A stretch of 55,132 nucleotides of DNA from Hyphomicrobiales bacterium (GCA_900471485.1 UCEU01000025.1:1-55132); one strand, 5' to 3'; shown: positions 17,616-26,062, counted from the first letter of the stretch. The notes: a model not told the origin generated them from the sequence alone. Numbers and translations are program-made.

Positions 17616-20600
17616 TTAGTTTTCGCCGTAAGCCGCGATGATGGCTGCGACCTGATCCGAATTCAGGGCCGCGATCTGCTGCGAGGTCAGGGCCTGAAGC
17701 TGCGACGAGTCCAGGGCCGCGAGGTCTTCCGTCGTCAGTCCCGACAGCGCCTTGATGTTGATGGCGGCAATCTCTTCCGTCAGGAAGGTCTTGATCTCAT
17801 CCGGAGCCATTGCGTGCAGCTGGTCGGCGGTCAGCAGGCTGATCTGCTCGCTGGTAAGCGCCTCGATCTGCGAGGATCCCATCGCCTCGACCTGATCGGT
17901 GCTGAGAGCCGCGATCTGTGCCTTGGAGAGGGTGGAAACCTGCGAAGCCTGGAGGCCGGTTACCGCTTCGGTGGTCAGAGCCTTGACCTGAGCGACGGTC
18001 AGCGAGCTCAGCTGGTCCGTGGTCAGGGCGCCGATCTGCGAGCCTTCCAGCGTATGGATCTGGGAGGTGCTGAAGGCGGCGACCTGTGCCTTGGAGAAGG
18101 CGGCGATCTGGGACGGTTCCAGCGCTGCGATGGTGGCCGTCGTGAGGCTGGAAACGACCTTGACGTTGATCGCGGCCAGTTCGTCGGTGGTGAAGGTCGC
18201 GAAATCCTCGCTGCCGAGAGCCTGGATCTGGGCTGCCGTGAGCGAGCCGACCTGCGAGCTTGTCAGGCCGACGATCTGCGAGGTTTCCAGACCCACCAGC
18301 TGATCCGTGGTCAGCGAGGCGACCTGGGCACCGCTCAGAAGTGCGACGTGATCGGAGTCGAGACCGGCGAGGCCATCGGCCGACAGGGAGACGACCTGCT
18401 TGGTGCTCAGCGCAGCGATCTGCGAAGCTTCCAGAGCCTCGACCTGCGAGGACACCAGCGCGTGCACCTGGTCGGTCGTCAGCGCGGCAACCTGCCCCTT
18501 GGTCAGGGCGGCGACCTGCGAAGTGCCGAGTTCGGCAACCTTTGCCGAGTTCATGCCCGCCAGAGCCTTTGTGGTGATCGCGGCGAACTCGTCAGCCGTG
18601 AACGTCGCAAGGTCGTCGGCGCTCAGGGCGTTGAGCTGGTTTGCGCTGAGTGCGCCAACCTGGGTGCTCGTCAATGCGTCGATCTGCGAGGATTCGAGCG
18701 CGTCAAGCTGCTCGGTGCTGATCGAAGCGATCTGCGCCATCGTCATGGCTGCGATCTGACCGGAGGTCAGGCCGGTGACCGCGGAAGACGCCAGCGCTGC
18801 GACCTGCTTGGTCGAGAGCAGGATGATCTGCGAGCTGTCCAGTGCCGCAACCTGTTCGGAACCCATCGAGTGGACCTGATCGGTGCTCAGGGCGGCGAGC
18901 TGCACCTTGGTCAGGGCAGCGACCTGCGAGGAGGCCAGCGTTGCAATGATGCTGCTGTCCAGGCCCTTCACGGCAGCGACGGTGATCGCGGCGATTTCTT
19001 CCGTGGAGAAGGTCGCGATGTCTTCGGAAGACATTGCCTTCAGATCCTCAGCAGTAAGGGCTGCGACCTGTGCGACGTTCAGTGCCTCGATCTGCGAGGA
19101 GTCCATGGCGGAAATCTGGCTGGTCGTCAGGGCGGCGATCTGAACCTTCGAGAGACCGCCGATCTGGCTGCTGGTCAGCGTGTTGACGGCCTCGGTGCCG
19201 AGGGCGGTCACCTGCTTTGCGGTCAGCGCGGTGATCTGGCTGCTGGTGAAGCCGGCAATCTGCGAGCCTTCGAGCAGCGCGATCTTGTCGGTGGACAGGG
19301 ATACGATCTGGGCCTTCGTCAGTGCGCCGAGGTTCTCGCTGCTGAGCGAAGTAATCTGGTCGGTGGTCAGGCCGGCCAGGGACTTTACGGTCAGCGCGCT
19401 GATCTCGTCGGTGGTGAAGGTGGCGATGTCGTCGGTTTCGAGAGCACCAATCTGTGCTGCCGTCAGTGCGCCGACCTGCGAGCTTGTCAGGCCGTCGATC
19501 TGCGAGGATTCAAGTGCCTTGATCTGGTCGGTGGTCAGCGCGGCAACCTGCACCTTGGACAGCGTCCCGATGTTGGCGGAGCTAAGGCCGGCGAGAGCTT
19601 CCGTCGATACCGCAACAAGCTGTTTTACGCTGAGCGCGGCAATCTGGGAGCTGCTGAGAGCGCCGATCTGGGAATCTCCCAGGCCATGAATCTGGTCGGT
19701 GGTGAGCGCGGCGATCTGGGTTTTGGTCAGGGCTGCGATCTGCGAGGAATCCAGGGCAGCGACGGACGTGGCGGAAAGGCTTGCAAGCACCTTGGCGGAG
19801 ATCGCCGCGATCTCGTCGCTGGTGAAGGTGGCGAGATCTTCCTGTTCCATTGCCTTCAGCTGATCGGCGGTCAGCGCGACGATCTGAGAGCTGGTCAGTC
19901 CCTCGATCTGCGAGGATTCGAGAGCGGTGATCTGGCTGGTCTGGAGGGCGGCAACCTGTGCTTTGGACAGAACGCCGATCTGCTCCGTCGTCATGCCGGC
20001 GAGAGCGCCTGTGGTGATGGCGGCAACCTGCTTGGTGGTCAGCGAGGTGACCTGCGAGGCTTCGAAGGCGCCGAGCTGATCGGAGCCCAGAGAGGTGATC
20101 TGGCTGATGCTCAGCGCGGCGATCTGCGCCTTGGTCAGTGCCTGGATCTGCGAGGTTGCGAAGTTGGCGAGAACGTCGGTCTTGAGGCCGGCGAGAGCCT
20201 TCGTGGTGATGGCTGCCAGTTCATCCGTGGTGAAGCTCGCGATATCCTCGGAGCTCAGGGCGCCAATGTCTTCGGCGGTCAAAACGGAAATCTGCGCCGA
20301 CGTCAGGGCGGCGACCTGCGAGCTTTCGAGCAGCGACAGCTGGTCGGTCGTCAAGGCGACGACCTGGGCCTTGGACAGACCGGCGATCTGGCTCGCGGTG
20401 ATGCCTGCAATCGCATCGGTCGAGATGGCCGCGATCTGCTTGGCGGAGAGCGATGTGATCTGCGAGCTGGTCAGGGCGGAAATCTGCGACGAGCCGATGG
20501 CGCTGATCTGGCTGGTGGTGAGGGCTGCGATCTGCGCGCCCTTGAGGGCGGCAAGGTTGTCGCTGCCGAGCGAGGCGATGGTCGTGGTGCTGAGCGCGGC

Positions 20601-21047
20601 CAGCGTCTTGGCGCTGATGGCGCCCATTTCGTCGGCGGTGAAGGTTGCGAGCTCGTCGGTGCTCATCGAGTTCAGCTTGTCTGCGCTGAGGGCGGCGATC
20701 TGGTTCGACGTCAGTGCGTCGACCTGCGAGGAGACGAGTGCTTCGATCTGGCTGGTGTAGAGCGCTGTGACCTGCGCGGCGGTGAGGCCGGTGATCTGGT
20801 TGGTCGACAGTGCGCCGACCTGTTCGACCGTGAGGCCGACGACGGCGGCGGCGGAAATGGCGCCGATCTGCGACGAGCTGAGCGCTGCGAGATCTTCGGT
20901 TTCTATGGCGGCGATCTGGCTGGAGCTCAGTGCCTTGATCTGCGTGATGCTGAGCTCTGCGATATCGGAGGATTTCAGAGCGGCGATGGACTCTGATGAC
21001 AGCGAGCGGATTTGCGTGATGGTCAATGAGGAAACGATGGAAGTCAT
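17616..21047 (-). CDS. Giant octapeptide-repeat protein (142 octads, 136-residue super-repeat)
   Basis: 1143 residues made of 142 consecutive octapeptides plus a 7-residue tail (IAAYGEN), in register from Met1 with no insertion or deletion. The consensus is [STEDG]-[ST]-x-[QED]-[ILV]-x-[AGS]-[LIMF], for example TSSQIAAL and TTDQIKAL. The octads form a higher order: a landmark octad ending ATF or similar (xxEDLATF) recurs every 17 octads (136 residues), from residue 129 to 1081, giving seven full super-repeats. There is no Cys or Trp, only two Pro, and a very high Ser/Thr/Ala content. No signal peptide or RTX motif is seen. Function is unknown; a surface or filament protein, perhaps glycosylated by the neighbouring GT41 enzyme, is my inference. 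AGGGG lies 8 bases before the ATG. Confidence 0.9.
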   Translation of the reverse strand: MTSIVSSLTITQIRSLSSESIAALKSSDIAELSITQIKALSSSQIAAIETEDLAALSSSQIGAISAAAVVGLTVEQVGALSTNQITGLTAAQVTALYTSQIEALVSSQVDALTSNQIAALSADKLNSMSTDELATFTADEMGAISAKTLAALSTTTIASLGSDNLAALKGAQIAALTTSQISAIGSSQISALTSSQITSLSAKQIAAISTDAIAGITASQIAGLSKAQVVALTTDQLSLLESSQVAALTSAQISVLTAEDIGALSSEDIASFTTDELAAITTKALAGLKTDVLANFATSQIQALTKAQIAALSISQITSLGSDQLGAFEASQVTSLTTKQVAAITTGALAGMTTEQIGVLSKAQVAALQTSQITALESSQIEGLTSSQIVALTADQLKAMEQEDLATFTSDEIAAISAKVLASLSATSVAALDSSQIAALTKTQIAALTTDQIHGLGDSQIGALSSSQIAALSVKQLVAVSTEALAGLSSANIGTLSKVQVAALTTDQIKALESSQIDGLTSSQVGALTAAQIGALETDDIATFTTDEISALTVKSLAGLTTDQITSLSSENLGALTKAQIVSLSTDKIALLEGSQIAGFTSSQITALTAKQVTALGTEAVNTLTSSQIGGLSKVQIAALTTSQISAMDSSQIEALNVAQVAALTAEDLKAMSSEDIATFSTEEIAAITVAAVKGLDSSIIATLASSQVAALTKVQLAALSTDQVHSMGSEQVAALDSSQIILLSTKQVAALASSAVTGLTSGQIAAMTMAQIASISTEQLDALESSQIDALTSTQVGALSANQLNALSADDLATFTADEFAAITTKALAGMNSAKVAELGTSQVAALTKGQVAALTTDQVHALVSSQVEALEASQIAALSTKQVVSLSADGLAGLDSDHVALLSGAQVASLTTDQLVGLETSQIVGLTSSQVGSLTAAQIQALGSEDFATFTTDELAAINVKVVSSLTTATIAALEPSQIAAFSKAQVAAFSTSQIHTLEGSQIGALTTDQLSSLTVAQVKALTTEAVTGLQASQVSTLSKAQIAALSTDQVEAMGSSQIEALTSEQISLLTADQLHAMAPDEIKTFLTEEIAAINIKALSGLTTEDLAALDSSQLQALTSQQIAALNSDQVAAIIAAYGEN
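17808..20663 (-). repeat. Seven tandem 408-bp super-repeats (each 17 octapeptide codon blocks)
   Basis: The units start at 20663, 20255, 19847, 19439, 19031, 18623 and 18215 (reading the minus strand), each exactly 408 bp. Each begins with the (D/E)-(I/L/F)-A-(T/S)-F octad, then (T/S)-x-(D/E)-E-x-x-A-(I/L), and has SK(A/V)Q(V/I) or a close variant at octad 13. The units are clearly diverged, so this is an old, selectively kept array and not a recent duplication. A partial eighth unit follows to the stop. Confidence 0.9.
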
Positions 21048-21686
21048 GGACGTGGGCCCCTAGTGTTAAATGATCAAAACGTCATTTCCCTGCCGTCGAT
21101 CGCGCGAAAAAGACTGTAGGAAGTCTCTTGACGCGACCGTGCGCGCGCCGAACGCGCACAGGCAGCCTGCCCGCGTTACCGGCCCCCCAAGGCATCGGCA
21201 AATCGGGAATCATGTCGGAAAATGCTACACGGAACATGGCTCGCACGAGCCAGCGATATGGAAGGGCATCATGCGCCCAGGACGATATGACCGTCCTGAT
21301 TCCTACGCCAGTGAACGCAAGCGCAAACGAGGCGACAGTGCCCGGCGAGATCCATTAACGAATCTACGGGCAGTGTTCATCGGGAGACCCCAGCGTCCTG
21401 CAAAACCTCTAGGCGTCAGGTTTTAATTTTGCATTAACAGACAAGTACGAGTTTCCCGGGATGATACGGTTCGGCGTTGCTGTCCGTCTGGAGTTTTTCA
21501 TGGTTAACGTCGAGTAATTTGTCGCGAAACGTTCTTTGTTTCAGCGCCGTTAGAGTCGTTTTTTACGCATATGAAGCGTTTCTCGGCAGCGAGTGACTCC
21601 CTTGCCGCCTTAAAGTTGATTGGTCACTGCAATTGCAAGCAGCCAATTGCGAAAGGAACCAATATTGGGTGGAAACCGCGATGTAG
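21048..21686. other. Long upstream region of the repeat-protein gene
   Basis: 639 bases between two minus-strand genes with no convincing gene. The left half is GC-rich; 21420-21660 is AT-rich and holds a CtrA box. The inverted element GCAATTG ... CAATTGC at about 21630-21652 follows the HAD gene stop and may be a weak terminator. The size suggests a long leader or several promoters for the repeat gene. Confidence 0.45.
21423..21438 (-). promoter_or_regulatory. CtrA binding box (TTAA-N7-TTAAC) upstream of the repeat gene
   Basis: TTAATTTTGCATTAAC fits the CtrA consensus exactly. It lies about 375 bases before the repeat-protein ATG, inside the AT-rich part of its upstream region. A weaker relative (TTAA-N7-TAAT) is at about 21504. 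It suggests cell-cycle-timed expression, shared with the PilZ-like gene. Confidence 0.45.
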
Positions 21687-23444
21687 TTATGCGGTGGCGA
21701 GGTTGCTTACATTGCCTCGCGCCAAGTTGATCCCCTGCTGATAATGCAGGGTCGCAAGTTTCATTCCCTGCCCGGGCAGCATTTCGATGATCGCGTCGGC
21801 GGCAGCCCGCACGGCGTCGGGAGAGGGAAGCTCGCTTGGCGGCGCGAACGTGTCCAGGCTCGGCAGGAACCTCTCGAATGCGGCGCGCATCTCGATGATG
21901 ATGAGGCGCATGAAGTTGTTGAACTCGTTGGGCTGGTTCAGAACCTTCGGGCCGATTTCATCGATCTCGGTCGTGACAGCGGAGCCGTCCAGCGAGGCGT
22001 TGAGACCTTCGAGGAAAATGCGGTAGTGCGCGAAGTTCTTCAGCAACAAGGTTTCCACCGTGCCGGCGTCGGGGGGCAGGTTCGGGTCGGCGACCATAAC
22101 ACAGGGTCGCACACGCTGCTGGAGCCCGAGGCGGGCGACAAAATGCGAGAGCGACTTGCCGGTGCCGACGACATCGACGAGCAGATTGCGATCGGCAAGT
22201 TTGCCCCGGAAATAGGCTTCGTAGGCTTCGGCCTCGTCATAGCAAAGCGCGCGGGAAATCTGGATATAGGAGGTTTCCGGCATGCCGCAGCGCGCGAAAT
22301 GCTTCGATGACAGCAGACGATCCCAGAGATTACAGTCACGCGACGCGGTGAGGAGCTTGCCTGCGCCGAATTGGCCAGCGCAATGCCGGATCCAGAAGGC
22401 GCCAAGGATCATCAGCGGGATGTTGACCGAGATCTGCGCTCTGAGCGCATTCATGACCTTGGGGTTTCGGTTGAAATTTTCGAGCCGCGTGACGCGCAGC
22501 GCCTGAGCATAGGCGGACAGGCCGGTGGCATGCAGAATCTCTTCGGTCTTGTCCCACTTGGAAATGCTGACGAAGGTTGGCGCAATGCCGCATGCCGAAG
22601 CGCCGACCACGTCGGCATGCAGATTGTCGCCGAAGTGGGTGCGCAGCTTGTAAGTCTCGAGGATGCTCGGCCAGATCAGGCGCTGGTGCTTGCCGTAGTT
22701 GCTGAGGTAGAGCTTGTTGTCGAGGCCGCACTTCTCCTTCAGTATGCGTTCGACGAACGGGCGCGGCAGATACATGTCGGAGATGATGATGTCGCCCGGA
22801 TTGACGCGCGCGACGATCTCGCGAATGGGGAACAGCGTGTTCCACTCTTCTTCCAACTCCATCAGCTGCAGGACTTTCGCCTGCCGGTCGCTGAGGAAAG
22901 CCTCGCCCACCATCAGGTCGTAGACGTCCTGCAGGCCGTAGGTGCGGCGGCCGAATATGGCCATCTCCACCGCATGGCGCCGGGCTGCGAAGCCGGCCAC
23001 ACCGGAACGCGCCTCGACGGTGCGAAACACCTCCAGCGGATCAGGGCTGCGCCGCGCCACCAGTGTATCGAAGAGGTCGAAGCTCTGAATCCGGGCGTGT
23101 TCGTCGGATTCGTTTTCCTCGAGGATATGCGTGACGGGGGTCTGCTCGTAGCCGGCGGCGGGATTGCGGAAGAGGCCGGCAAGCTGGATTCGCTCGTCCT
23201 CCAACAGTCTGATCGTCAGTTCGCAGGTGGCGAGACCGTTCTGGTCGAGAATTCGAACGCCTTCGCCGGCAATCTCCCAGTGGGATTCGTTGGGATGCGA
23301 ATAGCCGACGATGAAGCCGTTTCTGTGAAAGACGAAGGTGTTGCTGATCGTGACCCCGGTCGGCTCGGCGCGGAACGTGAACGTTCTCGAGGTAAGCCAT
23401 TCGACGGTGACCGGCGTCTTGTTCAGTGTCGCAACGGAGAGCAT
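21687..23444 (-). CDS. HAD-superfamily domain protein with beta-rich N-terminal module
   Basis: 585 residues. An N-terminal beta-rich module (about 1-100; FVFHRNGFIVGYSHPNES) is followed by a HAD phosphatase-like domain. Motif I is SFDLFDTLVARR, motif II is DIIISDMYLP, and motif IV is HFGDNLHADVVGA, so the catalytic Asp pair is present. The C-terminal part contains LLVDVVGTGKSLSHF, which looks like a phosphoribosyltransferase loop. The substrate is unknown; similar multi-domain HAD proteins occur in polysaccharide and glycan clusters. ATG 23444 is preferred; the frame is open to a TTG at 23486. It lies upstream of the repeat protein on the same strand. Confidence 0.75.
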   Translation of the reverse strand: MLSVATLNKTPVTVEWLTSRTFTFRAEPTGVTISNTFVFHRNGFIVGYSHPNESHWEIAGEGVRILDQNGLATCELTIRLLEDERIQLAGLFRNPAAGYEQTPVTHILEENESDEHARIQSFDLFDTLVARRSPDPLEVFRTVEARSGVAGFAARRHAVEMAIFGRRTYGLQDVYDLMVGEAFLSDRQAKVLQLMELEEEWNTLFPIREIVARVNPGDIIISDMYLPRPFVERILKEKCGLDNKLYLSNYGKHQRLIWPSILETYKLRTHFGDNLHADVVGASACGIAPTFVSISKWDKTEEILHATGLSAYAQALRVTRLENFNRNPKVMNALRAQISVNIPLMILGAFWIRHCAGQFGAGKLLTASRDCNLWDRLLSSKHFARCGMPETSYIQISRALCYDEAEAYEAYFRGKLADRNLLVDVVGTGKSLSHFVARLGLQQRVRPCVMVADPNLPPDAGTVETLLLKNFAHYRIFLEGLNASLDGSAVTTEIDEIGPKVLNQPNEFNNFMRLIIIEMRAAFERFLPSLDTFAPPSELPSPDAVRAAADAIIEMLPGQGMKLATLHYQQGINLARGNVSNLATA

Positions 23445-23589
23445 GGAGGATATCCCGTGATGAGTTGGCGCGACGCTATTTGGCAAAGCTTGCGTCAGAC
23501 TATTCGCGGGGGGAAGTATTGGACGATGAATTGCTTGGGCGGCGGGGATCGCTATAAATATTGTGCCGTTTGCTTTGGAGGACGCAAAG

Positions 23590-23982
23590 ATGGATCGATT
23601 GACCGGCGGTTGCCTGTGCGGCGCCGTGCGTCTTGTGGCGGAGGGAAATCCCTACCGAGTCGGTATCTGCCACTGCCTGGATTGCCGCAAGCACCACGGC
23701 GCCCTGTTTCACGCCTCCGCCATCTTCCCTGCGGAGGCGGTGGCGATCGAGGGCGAGACGAGGGACTATCGTGGGCGTTTCTTCTGCCCGCGCTGCGGCT
23801 CGCCGGTGTTCGGACGGTCGGACGACGAGATCGAGGTGAACCTCGGCTCGCTCGACGCGCCGGACCAGCTGGCACCGACCTATGAACTCTGGACCATCCG
23901 CCGCGAATCCTGGCTACCGGCCTTTCCCGTCGTCAGACGCTACGAGCGGGATCGCGATCCTTCGAGCCGGTTCGAGGACTAG
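23590..23982 (+). CDS. GFA-family (glutathione-dependent formaldehyde-activating) protein
   Basis: 130 residues of the Mss4-like CENP-V/GFA fold. Zinc ligands are visible: GGCLCGAVR (CxC), ICHCLDCRKHHG (CxxC), and FFCPRCGSPVFG (CxxC). Family members are linked to glutathione adducts of formaldehyde or other thiol chemistry, but most, like this one, are unproven. ATG 23590 follows GGAGGACGCAAAG. It diverges from the HAD gene. Confidence 0.88.
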   Translation: MDRLTGGCLCGAVRLVAEGNPYRVGICHCLDCRKHHGALFHASAIFPAEAVAIEGETRDYRGRFFCPRCGSPVFGRSDDEIEVNLGSLDAPDQLAPTYELWTIRRESWLPAFPVVRRYERDRDPSSRFED

Positions 23983-23984
23983 AA

Positions 23985-24013
23985 GGCCGGGCCTGGCGCG
24001 ACCAAACCCGGCC
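23985..24013. terminator. Bidirectional hairpin terminator
   Basis: GGCCGGG at 23985-23991 pairs with CCCGGCC at 24007-24013, between the convergent GFA and universal-stress genes. T/A runs are poor, so the strength is uncertain. Confidence 0.5.
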
Positions 24014-24018
24014 GGCCG

Positions 24019-24456
24019 TCACTTGACCACCAGGACCGGGATCGTCGCCTTCGCCAGCACTTCCTGCGTCTGGCTGCCGAGGATCATGCGGACGATGCCG
24101 GTGCGGCCATGCGAGGAGATGACGATCAGGCCGCAGTTGCGCGCCTCAGCCGTCTCGAGGATGCCGGTTGCCGCCGAAATGGCGGTCTCGCTGATGAACT
24201 CGGCGGCGACACCTGCTTCCGCCACCTTCTGCCGGACCAGCCTTTCGGTGGCAGCAAGCTCTTCCCTGATGCCCTGGTCATAGCTCTCCAGCGCCTGCGC
24301 CTGCACGACGCCCTGCAGCGCCAAGCCGCCCAACGGCACCGTGACGCAGACGACGGTAACCGGCAGTCCGAGCGCCTTGGCCAAAGCCAGACCGTGATCC
24401 AGCCCCTTCGTCGCCAGTTCCGAGCCGTCTGTTGGGATGAGAATGCGGGTATACAT
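24019..24456 (-). CDS. Universal stress protein (UspA family)
   Basis: 145 residues, a single Usp domain. It opens with RILIPTDGSELATKGLDHGLALAKALG and ends with the ATP-loop type sequence SSHGRTGIVRMILGSQTQEVL, so it is likely of the ATP-binding kind. Such proteins help survival under stress or starvation. Monocistronic, GAGGATATCCC before the ATG. Confidence 0.92.
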   Translation of the reverse strand: MYTRILIPTDGSELATKGLDHGLALAKALGLPVTVVCVTVPLGGLALQGVVQAQALESYDQGIREELAATERLVRQKVAEAGVAAEFISETAISAATGILETAEARNCGLIVISSHGRTGIVRMILGSQTQEVLAKATIPVLVVK

Positions 24457-24630
24457 GGGATATCCTCTTTGGACCTTGATGCGATCAACCTGGAGGAGTG
24501 TAGCGGATTATGGAGGGAGGGTATTGATCGATGTCAAGTTGGAGGAGATTGGATGATGGTCGGCCGACTTCGATTTCATAACCGAGGCTGCCCGGATCTA
24601 CAGATGCGCCGCACCGTCGATTTGCGGGAT

Positions 24631-24667
24631 TTGACAAGAATCTCTACCCTATGTAGAGTTCTCTACT
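24631..24667 (+). promoter_or_regulatory. Promoter with triple half-site operator for padR
   Basis: TTGACA (24631-24636) is a good -35. CTCTAC (24642-24647), GTAGAG (24653-24658) and CTCTAC (24661-24666) alternate in orientation and form two overlapping palindromes that cover the -10 and reach the ATG at 24668. A start site from this -35 would give an almost leaderless message. It is a strong candidate for PadR autorepression. Confidence 0.6.
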
Positions 24668-24982
24668 ATGAGCGATCAAGTTAGACTGACTTCTCAGACG
24701 GTGAGCGTCATAAAATCGATTATGAGCCGTGCGGGACAGGGCGTTTCTGGTGCTGAAATATCGAAAGAGACCGGGCTCGCATCCGGGAGTTTGTATCCAA
24801 TTCTTATGCGACTTGAAAAGGCTGGTTGGCTATCAAGTGATTGGGAATCCGGTGATCCTGCGATCATGGGCCGCCCACGCCGCCGCTTCTACCGAGTAAC
24901 CGCACAGGGCCAACGCGAAATGAGTTTGATACGTAATGCTCTTGCTCCTTCAATCGGAGGTGCAGCATGGGCAATCTCGTGA
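24668..24982 (+). CDS. PadR-family transcriptional regulator
   Basis: 104 residues. The PadR winged helix is clear: VSGAEISKETGLASGSLYPILMRLEKAGWLSS in two adjoining helices, then the wing (GRPRRRFYRVTAQGQ). It lacks the long C-terminal dimer helix of larger members. Its last 16 bases overlap the sugar transferase start, so the two form an operon. The DNA here is AT-richer than its neighbours, which suggests acquisition. Confidence 0.88.
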   Translation: MSDQVRLTSQTVSVIKSIMSRAGQGVSGAEISKETGLASGSLYPILMRLEKAGWLSSDWESGDPAIMGRPRRRFYRVTAQGQREMSLIRNALAPSIGGAAWAIS

Positions 24983-25875
24983 TCATTCTTCTTCTAGGTA
25001 TCATCACCTTGCTCGGTTCGACTCTGTCGAAGGTGCTAGCCGACGAGTTCAAAGCGTGGCGCCCTACACTAGTTTTCAAGGTCATAGCTCTAGCCGCCGC
25101 GTTAATGGGTGAAAAAGATCAAGAGCGTTATCAGGAAGAATGGTCAGCTTATGTCGATGAGACACCAGGCGATCTAAGCAAGTTACTCTGCGCCTGTGAG
25201 TTTGTGTTTGCCGCTTTCCGAATGAGCGACCGAAGATATATAACCATGGGTACTAAGCGGGTGATGGACATCGCTTTTTCCATATTTGCTCTGATTGTGG
25301 TCGCGCCGATACTTCTATCTGCGATGGCCCTGCTGCGGTTGCAAGGCGCGGGTCCTGTTTTTGTCACGGATCGGCGCATCGGTAGGCATGGAAAGCCCTT
25401 TCTCCTGTACAGATTACAGACTTTCAGAAATGCGGACGGCCCTAGTCGCGAAAGAACAAGATTTGGCACCCGACTAAACATGCTAAGCATTGATCAGCTT
25501 CCGCAGTTCTTCAACGTTCTAAAAGGCGACATGTCCGTAGTCGGTCCTCGGCCGCTTCCAGATATGCCGGTGACAGGTGAAGATGACGAAGCCATCTTGC
25601 GCGCCAGGCAGAGAGTACGCCCAGGTTTAACGGGCCTTGGGCAAGTTCTTTGCAATGGCGGAAGGCTGCCTTCGCTAGAGGCGACTCTGGTGTCAGATAT
25701 GCTCTATGTTGCACAACACTCAATCGCGCTCGATGTGGGGATCGTGATGAAGACGGTATTTGCGGTGCGCCAGCCTCGCGAAGGTAATCTCGCATCATGC
25801 CTGTTCGTCGCTCTCGTTTCCCTTGGGCCTGTAGCAGGAGTATTACTACTAGTGCTGCTTAGTGTTTTCTCTTAG
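24967..25875 (+). CDS. Bacterial sugar transferase (polyprenyl-phosphate hexose-1-phosphate type)
   Basis: 302 residues. An N-terminal extension (one membrane helix, then RYQEEWSAYVDETPGDLSKL) resembles small proteins found beside PadR regulators. From about 95 on it is a bacterial sugar transferase: KRVMDIAFSIFAL (membrane anchor), GRHGKPFLLYRLQT, SIDQLPQFFNVLKGDMSVVG, PRPLPDMP and VRPGLTGLGQV. It would load the first sugar phosphate on undecaprenyl phosphate for a glycan. A C-terminal hydrophobic helix (about 278-300) is unusual. The classic (D/E)-LPQ is kept. Confidence 0.85.
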   Translation: MGNLVIILLLGIITLLGSTLSKVLADEFKAWRPTLVFKVIALAAALMGEKDQERYQEEWSAYVDETPGDLSKLLCACEFVFAAFRMSDRRYITMGTKRVMDIAFSIFALIVVAPILLSAMALLRLQGAGPVFVTDRRIGRHGKPFLLYRLQTFRNADGPSRERTRFGTRLNMLSIDQLPQFFNVLKGDMSVVGPRPLPDMPVTGEDDEAILRARQRVRPGLTGLGQVLCNGGRLPSLEATLVSDMLYVAQHSIALDVGIVMKTVFAVRQPREGNLASCLFVALVSLGPVAGVLLLVLLSVFS

Positions 25876-25906
25876 GTGCCAGTTCAGCCAGGCAAATGAC
25901 GCATAA

Positions 25907-26062
25907 GCTGGCCAGAAGCTCGGCTTCAAGGAAGTCGACGACGGTATTTGGCTCGTCAGCTTCCTGCGCTATGATCTCGGATACATCGATCTCGAGCAGA
26001 GGACATTGCAAACAGTCGACAACCCGTTCGGCACGAGGCTGTTACCCATGTCTTGGGTATGA
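25907..26062 (+). pseudogene. C-terminal remnant of an IS transposase
   Basis: In the frame ending with TGA at 26060-26062 the sequence reads FKEVDDGIWLVSFLRYDLGY, then IDLEQRTLQTVDNPFGTRLL and PMSWV. This is the typical tail of a DDE transposase/integrase-core family common in rhizobia. An in-frame stop at 25904 cuts it off and no start or catalytic core remains. It lies just outside the left att of the integrated element and ends an AT-richer segment. Confidence 0.75.

Noticed and set aside
17520..20996. A 1158-residue open frame on the plus strand opposite the repeat gene, itself repetitive (GDLRAGQ-like)
   Set aside because: It is the mirror of the octad codons. The minus frame has register-perfect residue conservation, a ribosome site and a terminator; the mirror has none of these and extends past both repeat borders only by chance.
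17616..21047. CRISPR array or DNA-level satellite repeat
   Set aside because: Units are 24 and 408 bp codon repeats with strong divergence, conserved as protein and not as DNA, with no constant repeats and spacers.
22371..23885. 504-residue plus-strand frame across the HAD and GFA genes
   Set aside because: Antisense to the HAD domain and out of frame with the GFA zinc motifs; no family resemblance.
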